A stretch of DNA of 64,000 nucleotides, taken from Marinobacter sp. X15-166B (GTDB lineage: Bacteria; Pseudomonadota; Gammaproteobacteria; Pseudomonadales; Oleiphilaceae). Positions 24,462 to 32,355 of this stretch are shown piece by piece. Position numbers and translations under genes: made by a program. Position 1 is the first letter of the stretch; each line of letters begins with the position of its first letter. The notes under the pieces are model-generated. The model was not told where the DNA came from, made no database searches, and saw nothing but the letters and a program-made list of their open reading frames with translations. The stretch spans positions 2,986,820 to 3,050,819 of the forward strand of contig NZ_MEIY01000001.1 in NCBI RefSeq assembly GCF_001752365.1, written 5' to 3'.

Positions 24462-25253
24462 GTGCCTGCAGATCCTGCAGTCCGGCCAGGGCAGCGGAGC
24501 ACCACGGCGCGAAATCCCCCCCGCCTCCGGATCGTTTCTATAGGTCTGCCTTTATCAACACATGATTTAAACGCGGAAAACTGCCCGAAAGCTCGTAAGT
24601 CATTGATATTTGCTCGGGGCCGGTCTGTAGCTGCGGGGGGTGCTCGGAAAAGTGCAACAACTGCAACACGAGGAAAAAAGCCTCTGTAGGCCCCGCCATT
24701 GCTGGGTTTGCCTGTTACAGTCAAAGTGTAACGAGCAGTAACAGAAACGTCACATCGTTGATTTTAAAGGGATTTTATAAATGAATATGTTACTTTTAAA
24801 ACTGTAACAGCGTTACACATTAGTTACACATTACTTGCCGATACTAACGATTATAAGAGCATGATTTATATAGATTTATTATTTACTGTTACGCTTGTTA
24901 CACTTGTTACACTTTTCCGAGCCCCCCTCACATTCTGAGCCAGCCCCCTAACGCACCCGCACACACGCGTATATACACACGCAAATACAGTCACACTCAT
25001 ATCAACAGTAATGGCTGAGTTCACTCCACGTTAAAACCTCTGTGGTTGCCGTGGCTTTGCTGCGGTTATGGCAGGCATGCTGAGGCATTAGAGGGGATCT
25101 GGCAGGGCTTAGGGCGGGAATTAATGCCGACATCGCTATCGTATCTTATTGATAGTAAAGGGCTGGCGAGTGCGACTATGAGCGGTGACCCGCTGTGATT
25201 AAAATGGGTAAGTGTTTGATGTGCAAGGGTAATGATGCTGCGGTGAAGGCGTC
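24462..25253. other. Prophage right-end non-coding region with GTTACAC repeats
   Basis: About 800 bases between Q and the attachment remnant with no gene I would accept. The left part is GC-rich and holds the cos-like sequence. From about 24714 to 24912 it is AT-rich and carries about ten copies of TGTTAC/GTAACA-type hexamers. Five are exact GTTACAC/GTGTAAC heptamers (24726, 24812, 24823, 24897, 24906). The last two are part of a tandem CTTGTTACA repeat. The same heptamer is in the arms of the early operator at 2886-2910. Confidence 0.6.
24506..24530 (-). other. Candidate cos site
   Basis: On the minus strand this reads GGAGGCGGGGGG followed by an AT-rich step, resembling the conserved GGCGAGGCGGGG of the P2 cohesive end. 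It lies just beyond Q, where P2-like genomes keep cos. The match is partial and the strand relation is uncertain. Confidence 0.35.
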
Positions 25254-25297
25254 CTGCAACTCCGTGTACGCCGGTTCGATTCCGGCCCGCGCCTCCA
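25254..25297 (+). repeat. att site: 3' fragment of tRNA-Cys
   Basis: The sequence matches tRNA-Cys from the GCA anticodon loop to the CCA end. It has a GCCGG/CCGGC T stem around TTCGATT, an acceptor strand CCGCGCC, the U73 discriminator typical of tRNA-Cys, and encoded CCA. The 5' half is absent: upstream bases neither pair with the anticodon stem nor the acceptor. This is what phage integration into a tRNA leaves at one end; the intact gene should be at the other end, left of the window. Confidence 0.8.
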
Positions 25298-26023
25298 ATT
25301 TCCTCTTGTATTCCCTTCGCTTAAGAATCGACTCCATAGTCGGCGTTTTGATGGCGACAACGATTGAGTGTTTCAGCATTCCTTCCGCTCGTGACTGCTT
25401 TTGCTATTACTCCCCTCCTGTGACAGACATTCATCAGTCAGACCCTTTTCGCGCAAATCGCGTAGCCTGAGCATTTCGGTATCGGATGACCTTCCGCGAC
25501 GTCAATCCGGCAATGTCGGCGTAACCTGTTTCGTAGCCCCTACCAAAACAGGCGCCGCCGGTGGTAAAGCTTTCACTCGTGCGATCAGTTCTTCCGCTGT
25601 CATCGTTCGGTCTCCCGCGTTATTCATTATCCAGCACTATCGGTGGGTGAGTCGACTCATACCGAGCAGTGCATGCACTCGCGTTAACCATCCGGGTCTT
25701 ACATCCGAGATACTCTCTATAATATTGCATGAACGTAACCAAATTTTTTATTGACAGCTCTCCGATTCGATGTGGCAAACCCACGCACTCCGAGAATTCT
25801 CAGAAGCTTAGCAGGTTCACGAGCCAGGCAAACGAGACACCCGATGTTGGGTTGATTGCATCAAGCCACGTTTGGCGGGCGTACCTGCCTTGCTCTTGGG
25901 TTTATCCCATTGCTTACGTTGGCGTTGCCTTTTTTAGAACACAAAAGGTTTTTTGTTGTGGTTCTTATTAATGGTTAATTTGCCAGAATGAACCTGAAAA
26001 TAAATATAAAAAACGGGGCAGGC
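25298..26023. other. Gene-poor stretch right of the prophage
   Basis: More than 700 bases with no secure gene. Base composition turns AT-rich towards the right. Apart from one short frame with a good ribosome-binding site (25502-25603) I see no recognisable protein, RNA gene or insertion sequence. Open frames across the tRNA fragment are artefacts of the tRNA sequence. Confidence 0.5.
25502..25603 (-). CDS. Possible small ORF, 33 aa
   Basis: A 33-residue frame, MTAEELIARVKALPP followed by a short Val/Ala/Pro segment and VTPTLPD. GGGAG lies 8 bases before its ATG, a good ribosome-binding site. It may be the start of a decayed gene, since similar composition continues past the stop in other frames. 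No family recognised. Confidence 0.25.
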   Translation of the reverse strand: MTAEELIARVKALPPAAPVLVGATKQVTPTLPD

Positions 26024-26902
26024 ATGACTAAAAAAACTGTAGGTATCGTCGGGCTAGGCCGTATGGGCAACGGTATGGCTCAGTCTTTACTCCGCAAAGG
26101 TTTTAACGTGGTCGGCACGGACATAGGAGAAGCACCACGCCAAGCCGCCAGAGAAATCGGCGTGAATGTCGTTGTGGATATCAACGCTCTGTGTGCTGAA
26201 GCCGGTGTCATCATTCTCTCTTTGCCAATGGCAAAGCATGTCCAGGCAGTTGTCAAAGGCGAAGGTGGCATTATTGACCACGCTCAGCCTAACACCCTGA
26301 TTATTGACACTTCTACCTCAGAACCAGAGGTAACCCGGGCACTCTCGATAGAACTTGGTCAGTTAGGCCACCAGCTGTTGGACTGCCCTGTCAGTGGCGG
26401 CCCGGCGGGTGCTGCAGCCGGTACTATGGTGATGGTTGTTGGAGGTAAACGTAGCTCCCTTGAGCGTGCGCAGTTGTATCTGGACGCCTTGAGTTCAGAC
26501 GTGGTCTACATGGGGAAGTCTGGCAACGGTCATGCGGCAAAACTGATAAACAACCTGCTATGTGCTGCACATCTAGTGAGCACCGCCGAAGCAGTCGCTC
26601 TGGGCACCAAGGCAGGGCTCGATCCTGCCGACCTTATTGCCGGATTGAACGCGGGTTCAGGTCGTAGTGCGGTCAGTGAAGTTAACTTCCCTCGTTGGAT
26701 TCTCAATAAAGGCTTTGATTCCGGTTTCACTATGCAGCTGATGCGTAAAGATGTGCGTTTGGCACAAAATATGATCAGTGAGATGGGGTTGGAGTTGCCT
26801 TTGGCAGAACAGGTAGCCGAAATCTGGTCGCAGAGCGAAGAAAGCATACCTGACCAGGCTGATTTTAATTGCATTGTTAAGCATGCCGGCTTGGGAGAAT
26901 AG
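26024..26902 (+). CDS. 3-hydroxyisobutyrate dehydrogenase-family oxidoreductase
   Basis: A 292-residue NAD(P)-dependent beta-hydroxyacid dehydrogenase. The Rossmann motif is GIVGLGRMGNGMA at the N-terminus. The substrate loop is DCPVSGGPAGAAAGT, and the catalytic Lys is in GNGHAAKLINN. I use the ATG at 26024 (MTKKTVGIVG) after GGGGCAGG, though a frame 12 codons longer exists. It is 3 bases before an aldehyde dehydrogenase gene. The two could convert a hydroxyacid to semialdehyde and then to acid, but the substrate is not visible. Codon use is AT-richer than the flanks. Confidence 0.88.
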   Translation: MTKKTVGIVGLGRMGNGMAQSLLRKGFNVVGTDIGEAPRQAAREIGVNVVVDINALCAEAGVIILSLPMAKHVQAVVKGEGGIIDHAQPNTLIIDTSTSEPEVTRALSIELGQLGHQLLDCPVSGGPAGAAAGTMVMVVGGKRSSLERAQLYLDALSSDVVYMGKSGNGHAAKLINNLLCAAHLVSTAEAVALGTKAGLDPADLIAGLNAGSGRSAVSEVNFPRWILNKGFDSGFTMQLMRKDVRLAQNMISEMGLELPLAEQVAEIWSQSEESIPDQADFNCIVKHAGLGE

Positions 26903-26905
26903 GTT

Positions 26906-28444
26906 ATGGGTTTTGAAGTGGAAGGAAATGGGGAGCAGCAAGTTGCAATATTACTTAATGAACTGCTGGGTACGTCAGAGTTTGGCAGCTTGATTGATGG
27001 CGAACTGGTTGCCGGTAATGGAGACGATGTCGAGCTGATTAACCCAGCGACCGGTCAGGTATTTTTGACCTATCGTGATGCGGGGGAAGGCATCGTTGCT
27101 GCAGCGGCAGATGCGGCTGTAAATGCTCAGAAAGTGTGGTGGTCCATGACCGCCACTGCAAGAGGTCAATTGATGTGGAAGTGCGGCATGGAAATACGTG
27201 CAGCCGCGGAGTCTTTGGCACGTCTTGAATGTATATCTGCAGGTAAGCCGATTCGCGATTGCCGGGTTGAGGTGGCAAAAGTTGCTGATATGTTTGCATA
27301 TTATGCCGGCTGGTGTGACAAAATTATGGGACAAGTGATTCCCATACCAACAAGTCATTTAAACTACACTCGTCATGAGCCTTATGGCGTGGTGACCCAG
27401 ATCACGCCCTGGAATGCACCTGTATTTACCGGAGGCTGGCAGATCGCGCCGGCCATTTGTGCAGGCAATGCAGTCTTACTGAAGCCCTCTGAATTAACCC
27501 CACTCAGTTCAACCGTGCTCGCTAAACTTCTGGAGCAAGCAGGTATCCCGCGTGGTTTGGTGAATGTAATAAATGGGCTGGGGCACACGACAGGTACTGC
27601 CGCAATTACTCATCCGGCTACTAAAAAAGTGGTTTTTGTAGGTTCACCCCAGACCGGTGCTGTCATTGCTTCCTTATCTGCACAACGGGTAATCCCTTGC
27701 GTATTAGAGTTGGGTGGAAAGTCAGCCAATATTATTTTTCCTGATGCTGACCTTGATCGTGCGGTAGTGGGTGCGCAGGCTGCTGTTTTTTCTGCTGCTG
27801 GACAGAGTTGCGTATCGGGTGCCCGTTTATTGGTTCATCGTGATATCTATAAAGAAGTAGTGGAGCGTGTTGCCTCGGCCGCCCGTAAGTTGCCCGTTGG
27901 ATTGCCATGGAATGAAAGCGTGATGGTGGGGCCGATTAATAACCAGAAACAGTTTAATCACGTGCGCTCGTTAGTTTCTGACGGTATTGCTGAAGGTGCA
28001 GTTGTTGCCGCAGGCGGAAAGCCCGCTGAAATTGGTGGAGGAGAACATGGCTACTTTTATCTGCCAACAGTATTGGCCAATGTGAAAAATAATACGCGAG
28101 TAGCACAGGAAGAAATCTTTGGCCCCGTTGTTTCTGTCATTTCATTCAGTGATGAAGAAGAAGCTGTGGCATTAGCCAATGACAGCCGGTTTGGTTTGGC
28201 GGGCGCTGTTTGGACTGCAGATGTAGGCCGTGCTCATCGGATGGCCGCTCAAATAAATGCGGGAACCTTCTGGGTGAATAGCTACAAGGCAATCAATGTA
28301 ATGTCGCCGTTTGGTGGCTTTGGTGAGAGCGGCTATGGCCGGTCCAGTGGCTACCAAGGTTTACTCGAATATACACAGACTAAAAGTGTATGGATCGAAA
28401 CAGCAAAAAATCCTGCTATTCAGTTTGGTTATTCAATCCAGTAA
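26906..28444 (+). CDS. NAD(P)-dependent aldehyde dehydrogenase
   Basis: A 512-residue enzyme of the ALDH superfamily. The catalytic Cys is C302 in GQSCVSGAR, and the general base is E268 in LELGGKSANIIF. The TPWNAPVF and KPSELTPLSS segments form the active-site and cofactor pockets, and PFGGFGESGYGR is the usual end motif. The closest look is to betaine- or benzaldehyde-type ALDHs. It forms a pair with the upstream dehydrogenase. Substrate unknown; AT-rich codon use like its neighbours. Confidence 0.9.
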   Translation: MGFEVEGNGEQQVAILLNELLGTSEFGSLIDGELVAGNGDDVELINPATGQVFLTYRDAGEGIVAAAADAAVNAQKVWWSMTATARGQLMWKCGMEIRAAAESLARLECISAGKPIRDCRVEVAKVADMFAYYAGWCDKIMGQVIPIPTSHLNYTRHEPYGVVTQITPWNAPVFTGGWQIAPAICAGNAVLLKPSELTPLSSTVLAKLLEQAGIPRGLVNVINGLGHTTGTAAITHPATKKVVFVGSPQTGAVIASLSAQRVIPCVLELGGKSANIIFPDADLDRAVVGAQAAVFSAAGQSCVSGARLLVHRDIYKEVVERVASAARKLPVGLPWNESVMVGPINNQKQFNHVRSLVSDGIAEGAVVAAGGKPAEIGGGEHGYFYLPTVLANVKNNTRVAQEEIFGPVVSVISFSDEEEAVALANDSRFGLAGAVWTADVGRAHRMAAQINAGTFWVNSYKAINVMSPFGGFGESGYGRSSGYQGLLEYTQTKSVWIETAKNPAIQFGYSIQ

Positions 28445-28647
28445 TACCTTTGGTTAAGAGAGTTTAAAGGTTGAGTATTAGGCCTTTTTAACTAGATGAC
28501 TAACAGTGCTTTTTTATAACTTTATATATCTTGTTTGGGTGGTTGGTTTAAGTTTTTAAGCTATTGGTTTATGTTTACGGGTTGAAATGTGAAAAGAATA
28601 GGTCGGTATGTCACTGTGCTACCCGTTTATGTCAAAGGAGAAAGTAA

Positions 28648-29802
28648 GTGTTAATAAGTCAAGAACTGTTAGCAGACGTCACAGAGTGGCGTAAGCTAAT
28701 ACACAGTCAGCCTGAGCTTGGATTCAATGAATTTAAAACCTCGGCATTTATTGTCCAGAAGCTTGAGTCCTTCGGTATCGACGTGCATAAAGGCCTGGGC
28801 GGCACCGGGGTGGTCGGCACTCTCAGAAATGGCGAAGGGCCTACTATCGGATTACGGGCTGATATGGACGCCCTGCCAATAGAAGAACAGAACAATTTTG
28901 CGCATAAATCTACACATGCCAATTGCATGCATGCCTGTGGTCATGATGGCCATACCTCAATCATGCTGGGGGTGGCGAAACACCTGAGCGAAAACAGGAA
29001 TTTCAATGGCACTGTCCACTTTATCTTTCAGCCCGCAGAAGAAATGTTAGGCGGTGCAAAAGAGATGATCGATGATGGGCTATTCGAGAAATTTCCGATG
29101 GACGAAGTTTATGGGCTGCATAACTGGCCAGGACTTCCACTGGGCGAGATTGCTGTCAACAACGGTCCCATGATGGCATCTTTTGATACATTTGAAATTA
29201 CTTTGACGGGCAAAGGCACGCACGCTGCCATGCCGCACCTTGGGGCCGATCCTATAGCCGCTGGGGCGGCTTTGATCACCAATATTCAGTCCATTGTCTC
29301 GCGCCGAATATCCCCGCTGCGCCCTGGTGTGATTAGCGTCACTCAGATGAATAGCGGTGACGCGACGAACGTCATCCCCGAGCGCGCTATTCTGAAAGGC
29401 ACAGTTCGCAGCTTTGATATGGATGTTCGCCAATCCATGCAGGACATGTTGACCGAGATGGTAACCTCCTTGCCGCCTCTCTACGGCGTCTCCGGTGAGA
29501 TTGATTATCAGCTAGGCTACCCTGTCACCACTAATGATCAGCAAGCTTATCAGGCCATTAAGGGTGCGGCTGTCAAGGCGCTGGGTGCAGATAAAGTCAA
29601 TACTGATGTCGAGCCTTCCATGGCATCTGAAGACTTTTCGTTTATGAGTCAGAAGACTAAAGGGGCTTACTTTTGGCTTGGCGTTGATGAACAGACCCCT
29701 TCAAAGCCTTTACATAATGCCCGTTATGACTTCAATGACAGTGCGATTGAGGTCGGTATTAAAGTGTGGGTGTCCTTGGTGGAATCACAGCTTCCAAAAT
29801 AG
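28648..29802 (+). CDS. M20 family amidohydrolase (hippurate/N-acyl-amino-acid type)
   Basis: A 384-residue metallopeptidase-family hydrolase that removes acyl groups from amino acids or similar amides. The metal ligands lie in HACGHDGHTSIML and the acidic EEMLGGAKEMI motif. The lid domain is at about residues 185-300, and the C-terminal His is in the PLHNARYDFND segment. The start is a GTG at 28648 with AAAGGAG seven bases before it. It is 200 bases after the ALDH gene, with its own likely promoter. A weak hairpin (29810-29832) follows. Confidence 0.9.
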   Translation: MLISQELLADVTEWRKLIHSQPELGFNEFKTSAFIVQKLESFGIDVHKGLGGTGVVGTLRNGEGPTIGLRADMDALPIEEQNNFAHKSTHANCMHACGHDGHTSIMLGVAKHLSENRNFNGTVHFIFQPAEEMLGGAKEMIDDGLFEKFPMDEVYGLHNWPGLPLGEIAVNNGPMMASFDTFEITLTGKGTHAAMPHLGADPIAAGAALITNIQSIVSRRISPLRPGVISVTQMNSGDATNVIPERAILKGTVRSFDMDVRQSMQDMLTEMVTSLPPLYGVSGEIDYQLGYPVTTNDQQAYQAIKGAAVKALGADKVNTDVEPSMASEDFSFMSQKTKGAYFWLGVDEQTPSKPLHNARYDFNDSAIEVGIKVWVSLVESQLPK

Positions 29803-29844
29803 CCCCAGGCGCCATATGAAAGTATGGTGGCGTAATTGTAGTGT

Positions 29845-30475
29845 TTAAAATAATAAGGAATATCGCCGTGAATACAACAGATACAATGAATACAACAAGC
29901 ACAATGCCTGCTGTGACTTTTACATTGACCTGGCAAAACGCGCATCACTCGACAAAGTGGTTATGGTCGACCCGAACATCCGGCAAAGTTTCATCCGGGA
30001 TGTTGACCGCTACCGGACACGGTTAGACAGCTTGCTTGCAGCCTGCGACATTCTGAAAGTTTCCGACGAAGATCTGGACTGGATTGTGCCAGGGCCTCTT
30101 TCACTGATAGAAAAGGCCAAGGAGCTGCGCCTTAAAGGTCCGGAAATGGTTATCCTGACGCGCGGTAAAGACGGGGCAACTGCCATATTTGGAAAAGAAG
30201 AGCTGGTTGCCGTGCCCGCATACAAGGCCCATGTGGTGGACACAGTTGGGGCAGGTGATACGTTCAATGCCGGGGTGCTCGCGGCGCTGTCAGGTGCCGG
30301 TGTGCTCAGCAAAGCAGGCATCGAAAACGTCACTGCAAGTGTCGTGGAAGGTGTTCTGAAATTTGGGGCTCAGGTAGCGTCCATAAATGTCTCCAGATCC
30401 GGTGCCAATCCGCCATGGGCACATGAATTGTCCGAAATGACACCGCCGTCGCCAAACGGGAAGCATACTTATTGA
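29845..30475 (+). pseudogene. Truncated PfkB-family sugar kinase
   Basis: Only the C-terminal half of a PfkB (ribokinase family) kinase remains. The frame contains VVMVDPNIRQSFIRD, the ILKVSDEDLDWI segment, VILTRGKDGA and the catalytic DTVGAGDTFNAGVLAAL with its Asp base. KDG kinases and fructokinases are about 300 residues, so some 130 N-terminal residues are missing. The frame is open upstream to a stop near 29843 without a plausible start. An imperfect 18-bp tandem repeat (GAATACAACA... twice, about 29868-29904) marks the junction. The remaining frame could start at GTG 29957 but would lack the sugar site. Confidence 0.75.
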
Positions 30476-30671
30476 TGGCGCAGGGGAGGCTCAGCCCGAC
30501 CTTTAAACTCCGAACTGGATTCCGGGGAACGCGGTTAACGTGAAACCTGTGGTGGGTGCCTTTGAACCCCTAAGGTGTGGGCCACTGTCAGGATTAGACT
30601 GTCGGATTTTGCGATAGGTTCTATACTGGGTCGTAAAGCTGGCCCCGCTAATTATTATAAGAAAGGTACTT

Positions 30672-32159
30672 ATGCCTCACCGTGCTCCCCCCGCCAATCA
30701 GGTACGGCAATCCCAGGCCGACAGGCCCGCCGCCGCACCAATAAACCGCCGCCTTGAATTCCTCAACCAGCCGGTCACTCTGGATCTGGTATTTCAGATT
30801 CTGGAAGCAATGACAGATGGCGTCTGGGTGTGCGATGCCAATGAGACGCTGGTCTGGGTCAATTCAGCCTGTGAACAGTTGAACGACATACAGCGTCATC
30901 TGGTATGCGGAAAAACCGTTGATCAATTGCTCGGGCAGGGCAATTACGATCGCGACGTTACCCATCAGGTACTGAGAACTCGCAAACCCAGTGCGATTAT
31001 ACAGAAAGTGCGCTCCGGTCGGACGCTGCTGGTTCATGGCGTACCCGTGTTTGACGACCGTGGTGAAGTCAGCCTGGTCGTTGGCACTGAGCGTGATTTG
31101 ACCGAACTGAACGCGTTGCGGGAGCAGATTTATCGCGCGAGGAGCATTCAGGAAAAATTCCAGTCGGAACTCACCGCGTTATCCATTGAGCGATGTGGCA
31201 GCGACAACCTTGTCGCGAACAGCGGCCCGATGCAGCGGGTACTGGATACGTGTTTGCGGGTGGCCAATTTCGACTCCACGGTTTTGCTGACCGGTGAGAC
31301 CGGAACCGGAAAAAGCATGATTGCCGGGTTTATTCACAAATCTTCGGATCGCAAGAACAAGCCTTTCCTGTCGCTTAACTGCGGTGCAATACCGGCAGGA
31401 TTGCTCGAAGCGGAACTGTTCGGGTACGCCGACGGTGCCTTCAGCGGTGCAAAAGCAGGCGGAAAGCCTGGATTGATCGAGGCCGCAGACGGTGGAACCT
31501 TGCTGCTGGACGAAGTTGATTCGTTCAGCATGGATTTACAGGTGAAATTGCTCACGTTTCTCGATACCCAAAGTTTTATCCGGGTGGGGGACACCAAGGT
31601 GCGTGAGGTCAACGTGCGTTTGATTGTGGCCACCAACCAGGACCTGCACGAACAGGTACGCCGGAAGGCGTTTCGTGAGGATCTGTTGTTTCGTCTAAAT
31701 GTGCTGCCGATAGCCCTGCCACCCCTGCGGGACCGTCTCGAGGATCTGCCTGCTCTTGCCCGGTTGAGCCTCAAACGCTTGTCCGACCGCTACGGGCTTA
31801 GTCGCACGCTGTCCAGTGACGCGCTCGACGTACTATGCCGCTACCACTACCCCGGAAATATTCGAGAGTTGGAAAATATACTGGAGCGGGTGTTTGTCCT
31901 GGCGACCAGGGCGTGCATTCAGGTCAGTGATCTGCCGGGCCAGGTTACCGAAGGGCTGATCCTGTCTCATGAGGCGGCCCCTATACAACCGTTTGAGATT
32001 GCACTGAAACAATTTGAATACCAATACCTCAAATCGGCGTGTCTCCAATACACCCGGCAGGTGGACATTGCCAAGGCGCTGGGAGTGTCCCAATCCACGG
32101 TGGCGCGGATGCTTAGAAGACACGGATTGAAGGTTGGCAGCCCGGATATTCCGAACTGA
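30672..32159 (+). CDS. PAS-domain sigma54 enhancer-binding regulator
   Basis: A 495-residue sigma54 activator. Residues 35-145 are a PAS sensor (ILEAMTDGVWVCDANETLVWVN). Residues 175-410 are the AAA+ domain, with Walker A GETGTGKS (208-215), the sigma54-contact loop as GAFSGA (255-260) in place of GAFTGA, and Walker B LLLDEVD. The C-terminus has a TyrR/Fis-like helix-turn-helix (VDIAKALGVSQSTVARML). A ribosome site AAGAAAGG precedes the ATG. It lies directly before a consensus sigma54 promoter and an ABC importer operon, and probably controls it in response to a ligand bound by PAS. Confidence 0.92.
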   Translation: MPHRAPPANQVRQSQADRPAAAPINRRLEFLNQPVTLDLVFQILEAMTDGVWVCDANETLVWVNSACEQLNDIQRHLVCGKTVDQLLGQGNYDRDVTHQVLRTRKPSAIIQKVRSGRTLLVHGVPVFDDRGEVSLVVGTERDLTELNALREQIYRARSIQEKFQSELTALSIERCGSDNLVANSGPMQRVLDTCLRVANFDSTVLLTGETGTGKSMIAGFIHKSSDRKNKPFLSLNCGAIPAGLLEAELFGYADGAFSGAKAGGKPGLIEAADGGTLLLDEVDSFSMDLQVKLLTFLDTQSFIRVGDTKVREVNVRLIVATNQDLHEQVRRKAFREDLLFRLNVLPIALPPLRDRLEDLPALARLSLKRLSDRYGLSRTLSSDALDVLCRYHYPGNIRELENILERVFVLATRACIQVSDLPGQVTEGLILSHEAAPIQPFEIALKQFEYQYLKSACLQYTRQVDIAKALGVSQSTVARMLRRHGLKVGSPDIPN

Positions 32160-32173
32160 ATGGATTTTCCTGA

Positions 32174-32191
32174 TTATTCAGACCTGAATAA
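32174..32191. promoter_or_regulatory. Candidate upstream activator site, 18-bp palindrome
   Basis: TTATTCAG-AC-CTGAATAA is a perfect dyad, 65 bases upstream of the -24 element. That is the normal place for an enhancer-binding protein. The adjacent regulator is the likely ligand. Confidence 0.65.
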
Positions 32192-32255
32192 AACGACGGA
32201 TATCTGATTTGATTTAACTTGTTGTATTTTAATTGAAAAAATCCCCAATGCTCGC

Positions 32256-32270
32256 TGGCACGACCCTTGC
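32256..32270 (+). promoter_or_regulatory. Sigma54 (-24/-12) promoter of the importer operon
   Basis: TGGCACGACCCTTGC matches the sigma54 consensus TGGCAC-N5-TTGC at every defined base. It lies about 86 bases before the binding-protein gene and downstream of a sigma54 activator gene. Confidence 0.9.
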
Positions 32271-32355
32271 TGCAGTCGGAGTATTACGGGGGCTCGGCGA
32301 TCCATCCGCATTAACCGAAGCCTGTTGCTCAGAATAAAAAACCGGAGAACCCGCT

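Noticed and set aside
24383-24724. 113-codon minus-strand frame at the prophage right end
   Set aside because: Runs through the Q terminator and cos-like region; Arg/Gly-rich with no protein-like pattern or ribosome site.
24714-24912. CRISPR array in the GTTACAC repeat cluster
   Set aside because: Repeats are 6-9 bases with irregular spacing; no 25-40 base repeats or unique spacers and no cas genes.
25224-25297. A complete tRNA gene
   Set aside because: Upstream bases do not pair with the anticodon stem or acceptor strand and no D arm is seen; only the 3' part is present.
25176-25379. Minus-strand frame with an LEARAGIEPAYTELQ-like segment
   Set aside because: This peptide pattern is the well-known false translation across the T arm and acceptor of a tRNA gene; it overlaps the tRNA-Cys fragment.
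25195-25470. Plus-strand frame through the att site (CNSVYAGSIPARAS)
   Set aside because: Also a translation of tRNA sequence; no ribosome site or family.
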